64,000 bases of DNA, from assembly GCA_030645235.1 (NCBI GenBank), contig JAUSMV010000030.1:124001-188000 (forward strand), given 5' to 3'. The translations under genes were made by a program, and so were the position numbers. The DNA is from Parvibaculum sp. (GTDB lineage: Bacteria; Pseudomonadota; Alphaproteobacteria; Parvibaculales; Parvibaculaceae). Under the pieces are notes generated by a model. That model worked only from the letters and a program-made list of their open reading frames with translations, did not search any database and was not told where the DNA came from. The first letter of the stretch is position 1, and each line of letters starts with the position of its first letter. Below, one piece after another: positions 34,250 to 43,243 of this stretch.

Positions 34250-35452
34250 TTATGCCAACCATTGTTTGAGACGGGAGGCGGCTTCAGCCATGTCGGCGGT
34301 CGCGCCTGCAAAGGAGAAGCGCACGGTTTGGCCTCCGCGCAGGGGATCAAAGTCGAGACCCGGTGTCGCGGCGACGCCTGCCTCGTGCAGCATGCGGTGG
34401 CAAAAGGCGACGCTGTCGGCGTTTGAGCCTTTGGCGAGCAGCGCACTCACATCGGCATAGAGATAGAACGCGCCGTCGGCGGGGGCGAAATTGTCGAGGC
34501 CTGCATCAGGGAGCGCGTCGAGCAGGAGATCGCGGTTGGCGGCATAGACGGCGACATTGGTGTCGAGTTCGTCAGTGGCGTCGAAGGCGGCGACGGCTGC
34601 TTCCTGCGCGATGGCGGGCGGCGAGATGAAGAGGTTTTGTGCCAAACATTCCAGCGGGCGCACGAGGCGGTCGGGCACCACCAGCCAGCCGAGACGCCAG
34701 CCGGTCATGCTGTAATATTTGGAGAAGCTGTTGGCGACGATGGCGTCAGGCGATGACATCAAGGCGGTGGCCTCGCTCATGCCGTAGCTGATGCCGTGAT
34801 AGATTTCGTCGGAGATGAACCAGCGGCCTCTCGCGGCGCATGAGGCGGTGAGCGCGGCAAGCGCCTCCGGCGTCAGCATGGTGCCGGTGGGGTTGGCGGG
34901 ACTTGCGACCAGCACACCGGCGATGGGGCCATGGGTGCGTTCGGCGGCGTCGATCAGGTCCGGTGTCATGGACCAGCGCGTGGCGGGACCGACGGGGATG
35001 CCGACGGGGACGAGGCCGAGCGCTGTCAGGATATTGCGATAAGCGGGATAGCCCGGCTCGGAAATCGCAACGCGGGCGCCGACATCGAAGCAGGCGAGAA
35101 ACGCCAGCACGAAACCGCCCGACGAGCCGGAGGTCACGACGATGCGTTCGGCGCTCACATCGACATTGTGGCGATCACGATAATGCTGCGCGATACGGGT
35201 GCGGAGTTTGGGCAGGCCGAGCGCGTCGGTATAGCCCAGGCGTTCATGAATGAGCGCATGGGCCGCGGCATCGCGCACGCGGCGTGGTGCAGGCGTCGAG
35301 GGTTGCCCCACTTCGAGATGGATGATGCGGCGCTTGTTTGCAGGATCGCGCTCCATAGCGGTGGCGTCACGCATGACATCCATCGCGATGAAGGGCGAGA
35401 CGCCGCTTCGTTTGGAAATAGTGGGGCGTTTGGAAATCTCAGGTGCGGGCAT
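34250..35452 (-). CDS. Class I/II aminotransferase
   Basis: A 400-residue PLP enzyme. Recognisable parts are VGQPSTPAPRRVRDAAAHAL, LGYTDALGLPKLRTRIAQHY, ASPANPTGTMLTPE in the cofactor pocket, and ANSFSKYYSMTGWRLGWLV with the Schiff-base lysine. It resembles the aspartate/tyrosine/aromatic aminotransferase group. It lies 11 bases after the gamma-glutamyltransferase-like gene and three bases before the TfoX gene, so these three are probably cotranscribed. The substrate is unknown. Confidence 0.9.
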   Translation of the reverse strand: MPAPEISKRPTISKRSGVSPFIAMDVMRDATAMERDPANKRRIIHLEVGQPSTPAPRRVRDAAAHALIHERLGYTDALGLPKLRTRIAQHYRDRHNVDVSAERIVVTSGSSGGFVLAFLACFDVGARVAISEPGYPAYRNILTALGLVPVGIPVGPATRWSMTPDLIDAAERTHGPIAGVLVASPANPTGTMLTPEALAALTASCAARGRWFISDEIYHGISYGMSEATALMSSPDAIVANSFSKYYSMTGWRLGWLVVPDRLVRPLECLAQNLFISPPAIAQEAAVAAFDATDELDTNVAVYAANRDLLLDALPDAGLDNFAPADGAFYLYADVSALLAKGSNADSVAFCHRMLHEAGVAATPGLDFDPLRGGQTVRFSFAGATADMAEAASRLKQWLA

Positions 35453-35463
35453 AGATTAAAACT

Positions 35464-36906
35464 CTAGGAGCCAGCGGCGCTGAAGCCGACGCCTGCCCCT
35501 TTGGGATTCACGTTGATGGTGCAGGTGCCGCGCGGCAGGCCCTTGGCACAGACAATCGCATTGGCTGTTGATTGCGCGTCGGCAGGGCTTGCGGCCAGCG
35601 CACGCGCCTCGGCCCCTTCTTCACCTGTCAGAGCACCGGCGACAATACTTTCAACGGCGGCCACGGCTTTCGGCGCACCCGCACCGGCGGCTGACGCATA
35701 AAGACTGTTCTGCGCATTTTCGCGCACGAGGATGACAGGTGCGAGATATTTCGCGGCGGCACCTTTGACGGCGGAAGCCGGTGTCGCCGCAAAGATGATA
35801 CCGCTGCCGGTGGCGGCGCGGCCAAGGCCGAATGCGCCGTTCATGGTGACAGCGCAGGCAACCGCCCCGCCCGTTCCGTCAACAGTGACGAAAGATGTGG
35901 AACCGTAATCAGCATCCGCCGCTGCGCCTGAGACGCCTGCCAACTGATTGGCGGCGTCAGCAAGTGCAGCGGTGCCATTGAGGTTCTGAACTTTGGACCA
36001 GAGCGCGGCAGCAAAGGTGCCTGCTTCGGTATTTGCGGCGGGCAGCATCAATGTCAACTCACCTGCGGCAATGCCCTGAGCCGGTTCGTCATCGACGCGG
36101 TAATTGGTGAGATCTTCCTGTGTCAGCGCGCCGCCATTGAGGGTTGATTGTGCGACCAGCAGATCTGCCGTGTCACCCTGATAGAAGCCGCCGACGCCCG
36201 AAGCGCGGATGCGGCCAAGCGATCCGGCAAGGCCCGGCAATGTCATGTGTTCGGCTTCGCCATAGGGCATGCCCTGGGCATTGAGATAGAGCGCTTTGAG
36301 GGCCGGCGAACTGCCGATCATTGTGGCGTTTTTGGTGAGCTGATTTGTCGTGGCGCGCGAGACCTGAAAGCCGGTAGCGGCAAGGCGCTCGGACGGCGCG
36401 ACTGTTTGCGACCATGACAGCGAACCGAAGCTCGCCTGCAGATAAGCCATGCCGCGCACATTGCCGGGCACCGCGATGGAACCGCCTGCTTTGGGTGCAA
36501 CCGGCAGGAAAGAAATGGAACGCACTTCACGCTTCACACCGTCACGCGCGAGGCAGACGCCGCCGCCGCCGAGGCCAGCGGCTGCCGGATAGGTGGCGGA
36601 CAGGGCAAAATAAACAGCCGTTGCCGCATCGGCAGCGGTGCCGCCTTTTTCCAGCATGTCGCGCCCGATAAGGGCTGCTGTCGGTTCGTCCGCAATCACG
36701 ATGCCGCCGAGCGAGTTGCCGGAGGCCTGAGCGGCGAGTTTTTTCTCGCCAAGCGCATCACGCTCTGCCTTTGTTTCAAGGCTGCTTGAGACTGTCGTGC
36801 CGAGCGGGGTTTGTTTCCCGTCGCCGGAACACCCGCCCAAATGAGCGACCAAGACCAGGGCCATAACCGATCCGACTGCCTTCAAAGCACTATCCCGCAA
36901 AATCAT
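35464..36906 (-). CDS. Gamma-glutamyltransferase-like lipoprotein, catalytic residues altered
   Basis: A 480-residue protein with a lipoprotein signal (SVMALVLVAHLGGC, lipobox LGGC). The body follows the GGT fold: GNSLGGIVIADEPTAALIGRDML, GGTAADAATAVYFALSATYP, GLGGGGVCLARDG. In GGTs the nucleophile is the first Thr of a TTHYSVVD-type segment; here the aligned part reads STSFVTVD, putting Ser336 in that place, though the following TMNGAFGLG is kept. The substrate-binding Arg and the SSM Ser pair are not evident, and the protein is about 90 residues shorter than usual. It may be inactive or differently specialised. Confidence 0.75.
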   Translation of the reverse strand: MILRDSALKAVGSVMALVLVAHLGGCSGDGKQTPLGTTVSSSLETKAERDALGEKKLAAQASGNSLGGIVIADEPTAALIGRDMLEKGGTAADAATAVYFALSATYPAAAGLGGGGVCLARDGVKREVRSISFLPVAPKAGGSIAVPGNVRGMAYLQASFGSLSWSQTVAPSERLAATGFQVSRATTNQLTKNATMIGSSPALKALYLNAQGMPYGEAEHMTLPGLAGSLGRIRASGVGGFYQGDTADLLVAQSTLNGGALTQEDLTNYRVDDEPAQGIAAGELTLMLPAANTEAGTFAAALWSKVQNLNGTAALADAANQLAGVSGAAADADYGSTSFVTVDGTGGAVACAVTMNGAFGLGRAATGSGIIFAATPASAVKGAAAKYLAPVILVRENAQNSLYASAAGAGAPKAVAAVESIVAGALTGEEGAEARALAASPADAQSTANAIVCAKGLPRGTCTINVNPKGAGVGFSAAGS

Positions 36907-37201
36907 CTCTCCCGCTTTCCACCAAAGACCCTGTGAGCGCGCTGCCGAACCGGAGCGGCCTGCCTCTAAATGCCACGACTGGGCCGAATCCACAATTCGG
37001 CCTCGTTTTTTAGCCAGTTTACACAAAGCCGCTAGTCAGAGCCGCGATTTGGAGCGCCAGACGCCGGAAATGGTCCGACTGACCGTTCGTTATGTGATCG
37101 GATTGACGTAATATGCGGGCACACATACCGTCTGGCCCCATACCTGCCTGAGGCCGACAAACGCATGAAGAAAGTAGTGAGGAGTGAGGGTTTTGTTTCC
37201 A

Positions 37202-38560
37202 ATGCCTAAGGCGTTCCGTAAGGCCCGCCATGCCGGTATCGTGTTTTTGGCATCTCTGATTGCTTTTGCTCCCATAACACCGGCGCAAGCCAGAGGCATC
37301 TCGCTCATTCGCGACGCTGAGACCGAAAAACTGCTGCGGGATTACTCGACCCCCATTTGGCGGGCGGCAGGCATGAACCCCAATGCCGTGAAGCTGCATC
37401 TGGTGAACGACCCCAATATCAACGCTTTCGTGGCGGCGGGTCAGCGCATGTTCCTCAATACGGGCCTGATTTTAGAATCTGAAGAACCGATGGTTTTGAT
37501 CGGCGTGATCGCGCATGAAACCGGCCATATGGCCGGCGGACATTTATCGCGCAGCAGCGACATCATCGAGAAAGCGACGCTGGCGCAATATGTCGCACTG
37601 ATTGCAGGTGTCGGTGCCATTGCAGCAGGTGCGGGCGATGCCGGTATGGCGATGATCACCGGTGGCAGCCATCTGGCGCAGCGCTCGTTCCTTTCCTATT
37701 CGCGTATGGAAGAAGGCAGCGCCGACCAGGCCGGTGCGAAATATCTGAAAACCGCGAAGCAATCCGGCCGCGGTATGTTGTTGCTGTTTGAACAATTCCG
37801 TGATCAGGAAGCCCTGAGCTCCGCCTCGCAAGATCCCTTCATCCGCAGCCATCCGATTTCTGAAGAGCGACTTGCCGCGCTGGAAGAAACCGTGAAGGCC
37901 TCACCCTATTACGATGTGCCCGATACGCCGGAGAGCGTTCATCGCTTCAAGATGGTGCAGGCCAAGCTGCATGGCTATCTCGACTCGACGGAAAGCACGT
38001 TCCGCAACTATCCGCTATCTGACCAGAGTGACTACGCGCATTACGCGCGCTCCGTCGCCTATCACAAGATGGGGGACCATCAGAAAGCCCATGCCGAAGT
38101 CGACATACTGATTAAAAAGATGCCGAAGAACCCGTATTTTTGGGAGCTTAAGGGTCAGATCGATTTCGAGTCCGGCAATATTGCCCCATCGATCCCCAGC
38201 TATCGCCAAGCCCATGCGCTTGATCCTTCCGAGCCGCAATTTGAACTGGCTTTGGGACAATCATTGCTGGCAACTGACAAGAAGGAACACGCGCCGGAAG
38301 CTATGAATCTGCTGAAGGACGTTGTTGAGCGCGATCCTGAAATGCCATTTGCCTATTATCAATTGTCAATCGCCTATGGCCGACTTGACCAGATCGGCAT
38401 GGCGGAACTTTCAACTGCCAAATATTACGAGACCGTCGGCTCGCGCAGAGACGCGCTGGGCCATGCCCTCAAGGCGATGTCGCTTCTGAAGGAAGGCTCA
38501 CCGGAATGGTTGCGCGCGCAGGATATTGCGATTGCCAACAAAGCAAAGAGAGATCAGTAG
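37202..38560 (+). CDS. Periplasmic M48 family metalloprotease with TPR repeats (BepA-like)
   Basis: A 452-residue protein with a signal peptide (KARHAGIVFLASLIAFAPITPAQA). The zinc motif HETGHMAGGH lies near residues 105-114, and the third ligand is probably the Glu in RMEEGSADQAGAKYL. The C-terminal half contains tetratricopeptide-like helices (AHYARSVAYHKMGDHQKAH; YYQLSIAYGRLDQIG), giving the BepA/YfgC domain order. Such proteases check outer membrane protein assembly. A GTG at 37184 could add six residues. A one-base overlap couples it to the DsbA-like gene. Confidence 0.92.
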   Translation: MPKAFRKARHAGIVFLASLIAFAPITPAQARGISLIRDAETEKLLRDYSTPIWRAAGMNPNAVKLHLVNDPNINAFVAAGQRMFLNTGLILESEEPMVLIGVIAHETGHMAGGHLSRSSDIIEKATLAQYVALIAGVGAIAAGAGDAGMAMITGGSHLAQRSFLSYSRMEEGSADQAGAKYLKTAKQSGRGMLLLFEQFRDQEALSSASQDPFIRSHPISEERLAALEETVKASPYYDVPDTPESVHRFKMVQAKLHGYLDSTESTFRNYPLSDQSDYAHYARSVAYHKMGDHQKAHAEVDILIKKMPKNPYFWELKGQIDFESGNIAPSIPSYRQAHALDPSEPQFELALGQSLLATDKKEHAPEAMNLLKDVVERDPEMPFAYYQLSIAYGRLDQIGMAELSTAKYYETVGSRRDALGHALKAMSLLKEGSPEWLRAQDIAIANKAKRDQ

Positions 38561-39306
38561 TGCATAAATTTTTGAGATGGGTTTCAGCTGGCACGCTGGC
38601 CTTCGGCCTTGCCTGCGGCGCAAGCGCGGGACAGGCAGCGGAATTCAATAAAACTCAGACGAAGGCGATTGAACAAATCGTGCGCGATTACATTGTCGCG
38701 CATCCTGAAGTGCTGATTGAAGCGATGACGTCTCTTGATGCCAAGGAAGCGGCCGCTAAAAAGAAGGTGCAAGACAGCGCGATCAGCAAAAACCGTGACG
38801 CAATCTTCAATGATCCGACATCTTTCGTCGCGGGCAATCCCAAGGGCGATGTCACGATTGTTGAGTTCTTTGACTATAATTGTGGCTATTGCAAACGCGC
38901 TGTCCAGCCGCTGCTCGACACCGTTGCCAAGGACGGCAAGGTGCGCCTCGTGCTGAAGGAACTGCCCATTCTCGGCCCCTCCTCCGTGACGGCAAGTCAT
39001 GCGGCGCTGGCGGCGCACCGCCAGGGCAAATATATGGAGCTCTACAAGGCGCTTTATGCGCACAAAGGCCCGCTCGACGATGAAGCTGTCTTCAACATTG
39101 CTGCGGACATCGGTCTCGATATAAAGCAGTTGTCGAAAGACATGATGGATCCTGCAATTGCCAAGATCATCGCGAAGAACGAAAAACTTGCCGAGGCCCT
39201 TAGTATCAGCGGCACACCGTCTTTCGTCATCGGCGACAGGTTCTATCCCGGTGTACAAGACACTGATCAGCTTGTGGCGGCGATCAAACTCGAACGCGCC
39301 AAATAA
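38560..39306 (+). CDS. Periplasmic DsbA-family thiol:disulfide oxidoreductase
   Basis: A 248-residue protein starting with GTG that overlaps the preceding TAG. A signal peptide ends near GQAAEFN. The thioredoxin-like domain holds the CxxC site in FFDYNCGYCKRAVQP and the cis-proline region in SISGTPSFVIGDRFYPG. The N-terminal helix (AIEQIVRDYIVAHPEVLIEAM) is typical of the ScsC/27-kDa family, which often acts as an oxidase or isomerase. Coupling to the protease suggests a shared envelope quality-control role. Confidence 0.9.
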   Translation: MHKFLRWVSAGTLAFGLACGASAGQAAEFNKTQTKAIEQIVRDYIVAHPEVLIEAMTSLDAKEAAAKKKVQDSAISKNRDAIFNDPTSFVAGNPKGDVTIVEFFDYNCGYCKRAVQPLLDTVAKDGKVRLVLKELPILGPSSVTASHAALAAHRQGKYMELYKALYAHKGPLDDEAVFNIAADIGLDIKQLSKDMMDPAIAKIIAKNEKLAEALSISGTPSFVIGDRFYPGVQDTDQLVAAIKLERAK

Positions 39307-39312
39307 TAATCG

Positions 39313-40110
39313 TCAGATCAATCCGGCAAGCGGCGATGAGGGGTCGGCGTAGAGGCGCTTTTTCATGCGCCCTGCGAGATAGGCAAGACGGCCTGACTCA
39401 ACAGCCAACTTCATCGCACGCGCCATGATGAGCGGGTGCTTAGCCTCAGCAATCGCCGTGTTCATCAGCACGCCGTCGCAGCCAAGCTCCATGGCAATGG
39501 CAGCGTCTGACGCAGTGCCAACACCGGCATCGACCAGCACCGGCACTTTTGATTGCTCGATGATCAAACGAATGTTGATCGGGTTCTGGATGCCGAGGCC
39601 CGAGCCGATGGGCGCGGCCAATGGCATGATCGCACAGCAACCCATATCTTCGAGGCGTTTCGCCATGATCGGATCGTCGGAACAATAGACCATCACGTCG
39701 AAGCCTTCTTTCAAGAGGACTTCGGCGGCTTTGAGCGTCTCGACCATATCGGGATAAAGCGTCTTCTGATCGCCCAACACTTCGAGCTTCACGAGTTTCC
39801 AGCCACCCGCTTCACGCGCAAGGCGCAATGTGCGCAGCGCATCGTCGGCGGTGTAGCAACCGGCGGTGTTGGGCAGATACATGACCTTCTTGGGGTCGAT
39901 GTAATCAACGAGCATCGGCTCTTTCGGGTTCGTCACGTTCACGCGGCGAACGGCGACAGTCACGATCTCGGCACCTGCCGCTTCGACAGCGGCGGCATTT
40001 TCGGCAAGGTCTTTATATTTGCCCGTGCCCACAATCAGACGCGAGCGATAGGCTTTGCCCGCGATCATGAACTGATCGTCTGCACCTGTTGCCGGAACTG
40101 TATCAACCAC
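39313..40110 (-). CDS. thiG: Thiazole synthase
   Basis: A 265-residue TIM-barrel enzyme that makes the thiazole phosphate of thiamin from deoxyxylulose phosphate, dehydroglycine and ThiS thiocarboxylate. It starts GTG with GGAG overlapping the ThiS stop. The lysine of [10 protein letters not shown] forms the substrate imine, and [16 protein letters not shown] and [22 protein letters not shown] are the phosphate-binding loops. It is translated with thiS 11 bases upstream. Its partner enzymes (thiC, thiO, thiE, thiF) are not in the window. Confidence 0.96.
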   Translation of the reverse strand: MVDTVPATGADDQFMIAGKAYRSRLIVGTGKYKDLAENAAAVEAAGAEIVTVAVRRVNVTNPKEPMLVDYIDPKKVMYLPNTAGCYTADDALRTLRLAREAGGWKLVKLEVLGDQKTLYPDMVETLKAAEVLLKEGFDVMVYCSDDPIMAKRLEDMGCCAIMPLAAPIGSGLGIQNPINIRLIIEQSKVPVLVDAGVGTASDAAIAMELGCDGVLMNTAIAEAKHPLIMARAMKLAVESGRLAYLAGRMKKRLYADPSSPLAGLI

Positions 40111-40121
40111 TCTTAGTACTC

Positions 40122-40322
40122 CTAGCCGCCGCCGACAAAATGCACGATCTCCAGTCGGTCGCCCTCGCCCAATTGCGTCTCGGCATAGACCGAGCGCGGG
40201 ACGATTTCGAGATTGCGCTCGATGGCCACTTTGCGCGGCTCCAGACCGAAATGCTCAATCAGGCCCAACAGGCTGATCGGGGCCGGAAGTGTGTGGCTCT
40301 CGCCGTTGACTGTGAGTTGCAT
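40122..40322 (-). CDS. thiS: Sulfur carrier protein ThiS
   Basis: A 66-residue ubiquitin-fold carrier, [18 protein letters not shown], ending in the diglycine HFVGGG needed for adenylation by ThiF and thiocarboxylation. Position directly before thiG supports the call. No thiamin riboswitch core is visible in the 250 bases upstream. Confidence 0.93.
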   Translation of the reverse strand: MQLTVNGESHTLPAPISLLGLIEHFGLEPRKVAIERNLEIVPRSVYAETQLGEGDRLEIVHFVGGG

Positions 40323-40569
40323 GAAAATTGCTCAAAACCTGGGGCCAAAGGCCCGTCTGAGCGGGATAATGGGTGAGCAAGCCTCTCGTTTCAAGCCAAA
40401 GCTCGTTTGATTCAAGCTTAAGACCGGAAGGCTGGCGCAGGGGCAGGCTTGCGCTCCTAAAAGGGGTAAAACGCAAGCAGGTTAAAGGCTTTCGCGGCCC
40501 TGAGGACTTGCGTATAACTGGACCGCCTCGAATCGGGGCGGTTCAATAAGTTCAGGACTTTGACGGCGA

Positions 40570-41124
40570 ATGGCCAGAAAAGCAGTCACAAAAGCGAAAG
40601 CTACGAAGACGGGTCCGGCCACCAAAGCCGCCAAACCTGTTTTGTCAAAAGGGAAGCCCGTTTTGTCAAAAGGGAAGACTGGGATCGTGAAGCCGGTCTA
40701 TGTCCTTAACGGGCCGAACCTCAATCTGCTGGGTCTGCGCGAGCCGGAGATTTATGGCAGCACGTCGCTTTCCGATATTGAGAAACTAGTGGCGAACCAC
40801 GCCAAGACGCAAGGCGTCAATGTTCTGTGTCTGCAGAGCAACCATGAAGGCGATCTGGTGACATGGATTCAGGAAGCCCGCACGATGGCGTCCGGACTCA
40901 TCATCAACCCCGCCGCGTATTCACACACATCCATCGCCATCCATGATGCGCTGGCGATGCTCGATATTCCCACCGTTGAAGTGCATATCTCCAATGTGCA
41001 CAAGCGCGAGGAATTTCGTCACTACTCATATGTGTCGTCAGTGGTCTCAGGCGTGATCTGCGGCCTTGGCGTCAAAGGTTACACATTGGCGCTTGATGCC
41101 ATCATCGCCGACCTCACGAAATAG
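40570..41124 (+). CDS. aroQ: Type II 3-dehydroquinate dehydratase with Lys/Pro-rich N-terminal extension
   Basis: The catalytic domain of about 146 residues ([66 protein letters not shown]) is a complete AroQ, which removes water from 3-dehydroquinate in aromatic biosynthesis. Ahead of it lies a 38-residue basic stretch with a perfect tandem [18 protein letters not shown] at 40687 would give a protein of normal length (about 145 residues) starting at KPVYVLNG, so the extension may not be translated. It is followed by accB and accC, a common alphaproteobacterial arrangement. Confidence 0.93.
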   Translation: MARKAVTKAKATKTGPATKAAKPVLSKGKPVLSKGKTGIVKPVYVLNGPNLNLLGLREPEIYGSTSLSDIEKLVANHAKTQGVNVLCLQSNHEGDLVTWIQEARTMASGLIINPAAYSHTSIAIHDALAMLDIPTVEVHISNVHKREEFRHYSYVSSVVSGVICGLGVKGYTLALDAIIADLTK

Positions 41125-41242
41125 AACAGGAATTGAGACATTGTCCTCAAAGCCAACACCGCCTTCGAAACCAAGTACTCCGGCGAAACCAAGTACTCCG
41201 GCTAAATCCGGCAGCCCAAAAGCAGGGAATGATAAAAGCGCG

Positions 41243-41692
41243 ATGAGCAAATCAGGCGTAGACCAGGACTTGATCCGGCAACTCGCGGCTCTCCTTAAAG
41301 AGACCGATCTGAGCGAAATTGAAGTTGAAACCGAGCAGGTGCGCCTGCGCGTTGCGCGTCAGGTCGGCGGCAGCTTTGTCTCCGTGGCCGCACCAAGCCA
41401 TGCGCCTGCGGCTGCATCCGCCGCTGCGCCAGCTGCGACCGTCAGCGACGCGGCCCATCCCGGCGCCCTGACATCGCCGATGGTCGGCACGACTTATCTC
41501 GCCGCTGAACCCGGCGCTGCGCCCTTCGTCACCGTCGGTGCGAAAGTCAGCGTCGGCCAGACCGTTCTCATCATCGAAGCGATGAAGACGATGAACCATA
41601 TTCCGGCGACGAAGTCCGGCACGGTGGTGAAAATCCTCGTTGAAGACGGCCAGCCGGTCGAATTCGGCGAGCCGCTCATCATCGTCGAATAA
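41243..41692 (+). CDS. accB: Acetyl-CoA carboxylase biotin carboxyl carrier protein
   Basis: A 149-residue subunit of acetyl-CoA carboxylase. The start [22 protein letters not shown] fits the family. A flexible Ala/Pro linker precedes the biotinyl domain, in which EAMKTMN contains the biotinylated lysine. A TTG at 41141 with AGGA upstream would add 34 residues containing a tandem [12 protein letters not shown], like the extension on aroQ. It lies between aroQ and accC, 12 bases before accC. Confidence 0.93.
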   Translation: MSKSGVDQDLIRQLAALLKETDLSEIEVETEQVRLRVARQVGGSFVSVAAPSHAPAAASAAAPAATVSDAAHPGALTSPMVGTTYLAAEPGAAPFVTVGAKVSVGQTVLIIEAMKTMNHIPATKSGTVVKILVEDGQPVEFGEPLIIVE

Positions 41693-41704
41693 GGCCACAG
41701 GGCC

Positions 41705-43048
41705 ATGTTCGAAAAAGTACTCATCGCAAACCGTGGCGAAATCGCGCTGCGCATCCATCGCGCCTGCCGCGAAATGGGCATCAAAACCGTCGCTGTGCAT
41801 TCCACGGCTGACAGCAACGCGATGCATGTGCGCCTTGCCGATGAAAGCGTTTGCATCGGCCCCGCCCCCGCCAGCGAAAGCTATCTGAATATCCCCGCGA
41901 TCATTTCGGCCTGCGAAATCACCGGCGCGGACGCTGTGCATCCGGGCTACGGGTTCCTGTCTGAGAATGCACGCTTTGCCGATATTCTGGCCGCGCATGG
42001 CATCACCTTCATCGGACCTTCGGGCGATCATATTCGTCTGATGGGTGATAAAATTCAGGCGAAAGTCACCGCACGCTCACTCGGCATTCCCTGTGTGCCC
42101 GGCTCCGATGGCGCGGTCACGACAGACGAAGAGGCCTATAAGGTTGCCGAAGAGACGGGCTATCCTGTTCTCGTCAAAGCGGCCGCAGGCGGCGGCGGGC
42201 GCGGCATGAAGGTCGCGCGTTCGCGCGAGGAAATGTCGAGCGCTCTTTCGACCGCGCGGGCGGAAGCGAAAGCCGCTTTTGGCGACGACGCGCTCTACAT
42301 GGAAAAATATCTCGGCACACCGCGTCACATCGAATTGCAGATCATTGCCGACGCGCATGGCAATGTCGCGCATCTCGGCGAACGCGATTGCTCGTTGCAG
42401 CGTCGTCACCAGAAGATGCTGGAAGAAAGCCCGTCCCCTGCCCTCAACGACGAACAGCGCGCCAAGATCGGCGACATTGTGCGCAACGCCATTGCCAAGC
42501 TCGGCTATCTCGGCGTCGGCACGATTGAGTTCCTTTATGAGAACGGCGAATTCTATTTCATTGAAATGAATACGCGTTTGCAGGTTGAGCATCCGATCAC
42601 CGAAGCTGTCACCGGCATCGACATTGTGCGCGAGCAAATCCGCATCGCGGCGGGGCTTGAAATGAGCTTCCGCCAGGAGGACGTGACATTTCAGGGTCAC
42701 GCCATCGAATGCCGCATCAATGCCGAAGACGCACGCACCTTCACGCCCTCGCCCGGCACGATCAAAGACTTCCACACACCGGGCGGTCTCGGCGTGCGCG
42801 TCGATAGCGCGGCTTATTCGGGCTACAAAATCCCGCCCTATTACGACAGCCTGATCGGCAAGCTCGTGGTGCATGGACGCAACCGCAATGAGTGTCTGAT
42901 GCGTCTGCGCCGCTCATTGCACGAGTTCGTGATCGACGGGATTAAAACGACGATTCCGCTGTTTCAGGATCTCGTCAATGAGCCTGATTTCATCAATGGC
43001 GAATACAATATCCATTGGCTTGAAAATTACCTCAAAGCCAAAGGCTGA
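41705..43048 (+). CDS. accC: Acetyl-CoA carboxylase biotin carboxylase subunit
   Basis: A 447-residue ATP-grasp enzyme that carboxylates biotin on AccB, the first step of fatty acid synthesis. The start MFEKVLIANRGEIALRIHRACREMGI is typical. The ATP-grasp segments VKAAAGGGGRGMKVAR and RHQKMLEESPSPALN, FYFIEMNTRLQVEHPITEAV and the C-terminal VDSAAYSGYKIPPYYDSLIGKL are all present. It forms a unit with aroQ and accB. Confidence 0.97.
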   Translation: MFEKVLIANRGEIALRIHRACREMGIKTVAVHSTADSNAMHVRLADESVCIGPAPASESYLNIPAIISACEITGADAVHPGYGFLSENARFADILAAHGITFIGPSGDHIRLMGDKIQAKVTARSLGIPCVPGSDGAVTTDEEAYKVAEETGYPVLVKAAAGGGGRGMKVARSREEMSSALSTARAEAKAAFGDDALYMEKYLGTPRHIELQIIADAHGNVAHLGERDCSLQRRHQKMLEESPSPALNDEQRAKIGDIVRNAIAKLGYLGVGTIEFLYENGEFYFIEMNTRLQVEHPITEAVTGIDIVREQIRIAAGLEMSFRQEDVTFQGHAIECRINAEDARTFTPSPGTIKDFHTPGGLGVRVDSAAYSGYKIPPYYDSLIGKLVVHGRNRNECLMRLRRSLHEFVIDGIKTTIPLFQDLVNEPDFINGEYNIHWLENYLKAKG

Positions 43049-43243
43049 GGCGTTGCGCTCCAAATAAAATGTAGCGCGTCAGTAGGACGCGTCGCGAAAA
43101 GAGCCGTTCCGTTGCGTCACCCTTTATAGGGTGCCGTGCGATTGCACATGCAAGGCGGCCAAGATGGTTTAGAATAGCGTCCAAATAATCAGGAAGAGAT
43201 CGCCGTCAAAAGCGACAGACAATAGCAGGAAAGGTCCAAGACC

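Noticed and set aside
40323-40569. TPP riboswitch before thiS
   Set aside because: The CTGAGA and ACCTGATC-type conserved parts of the THI element are missing on the minus strand.
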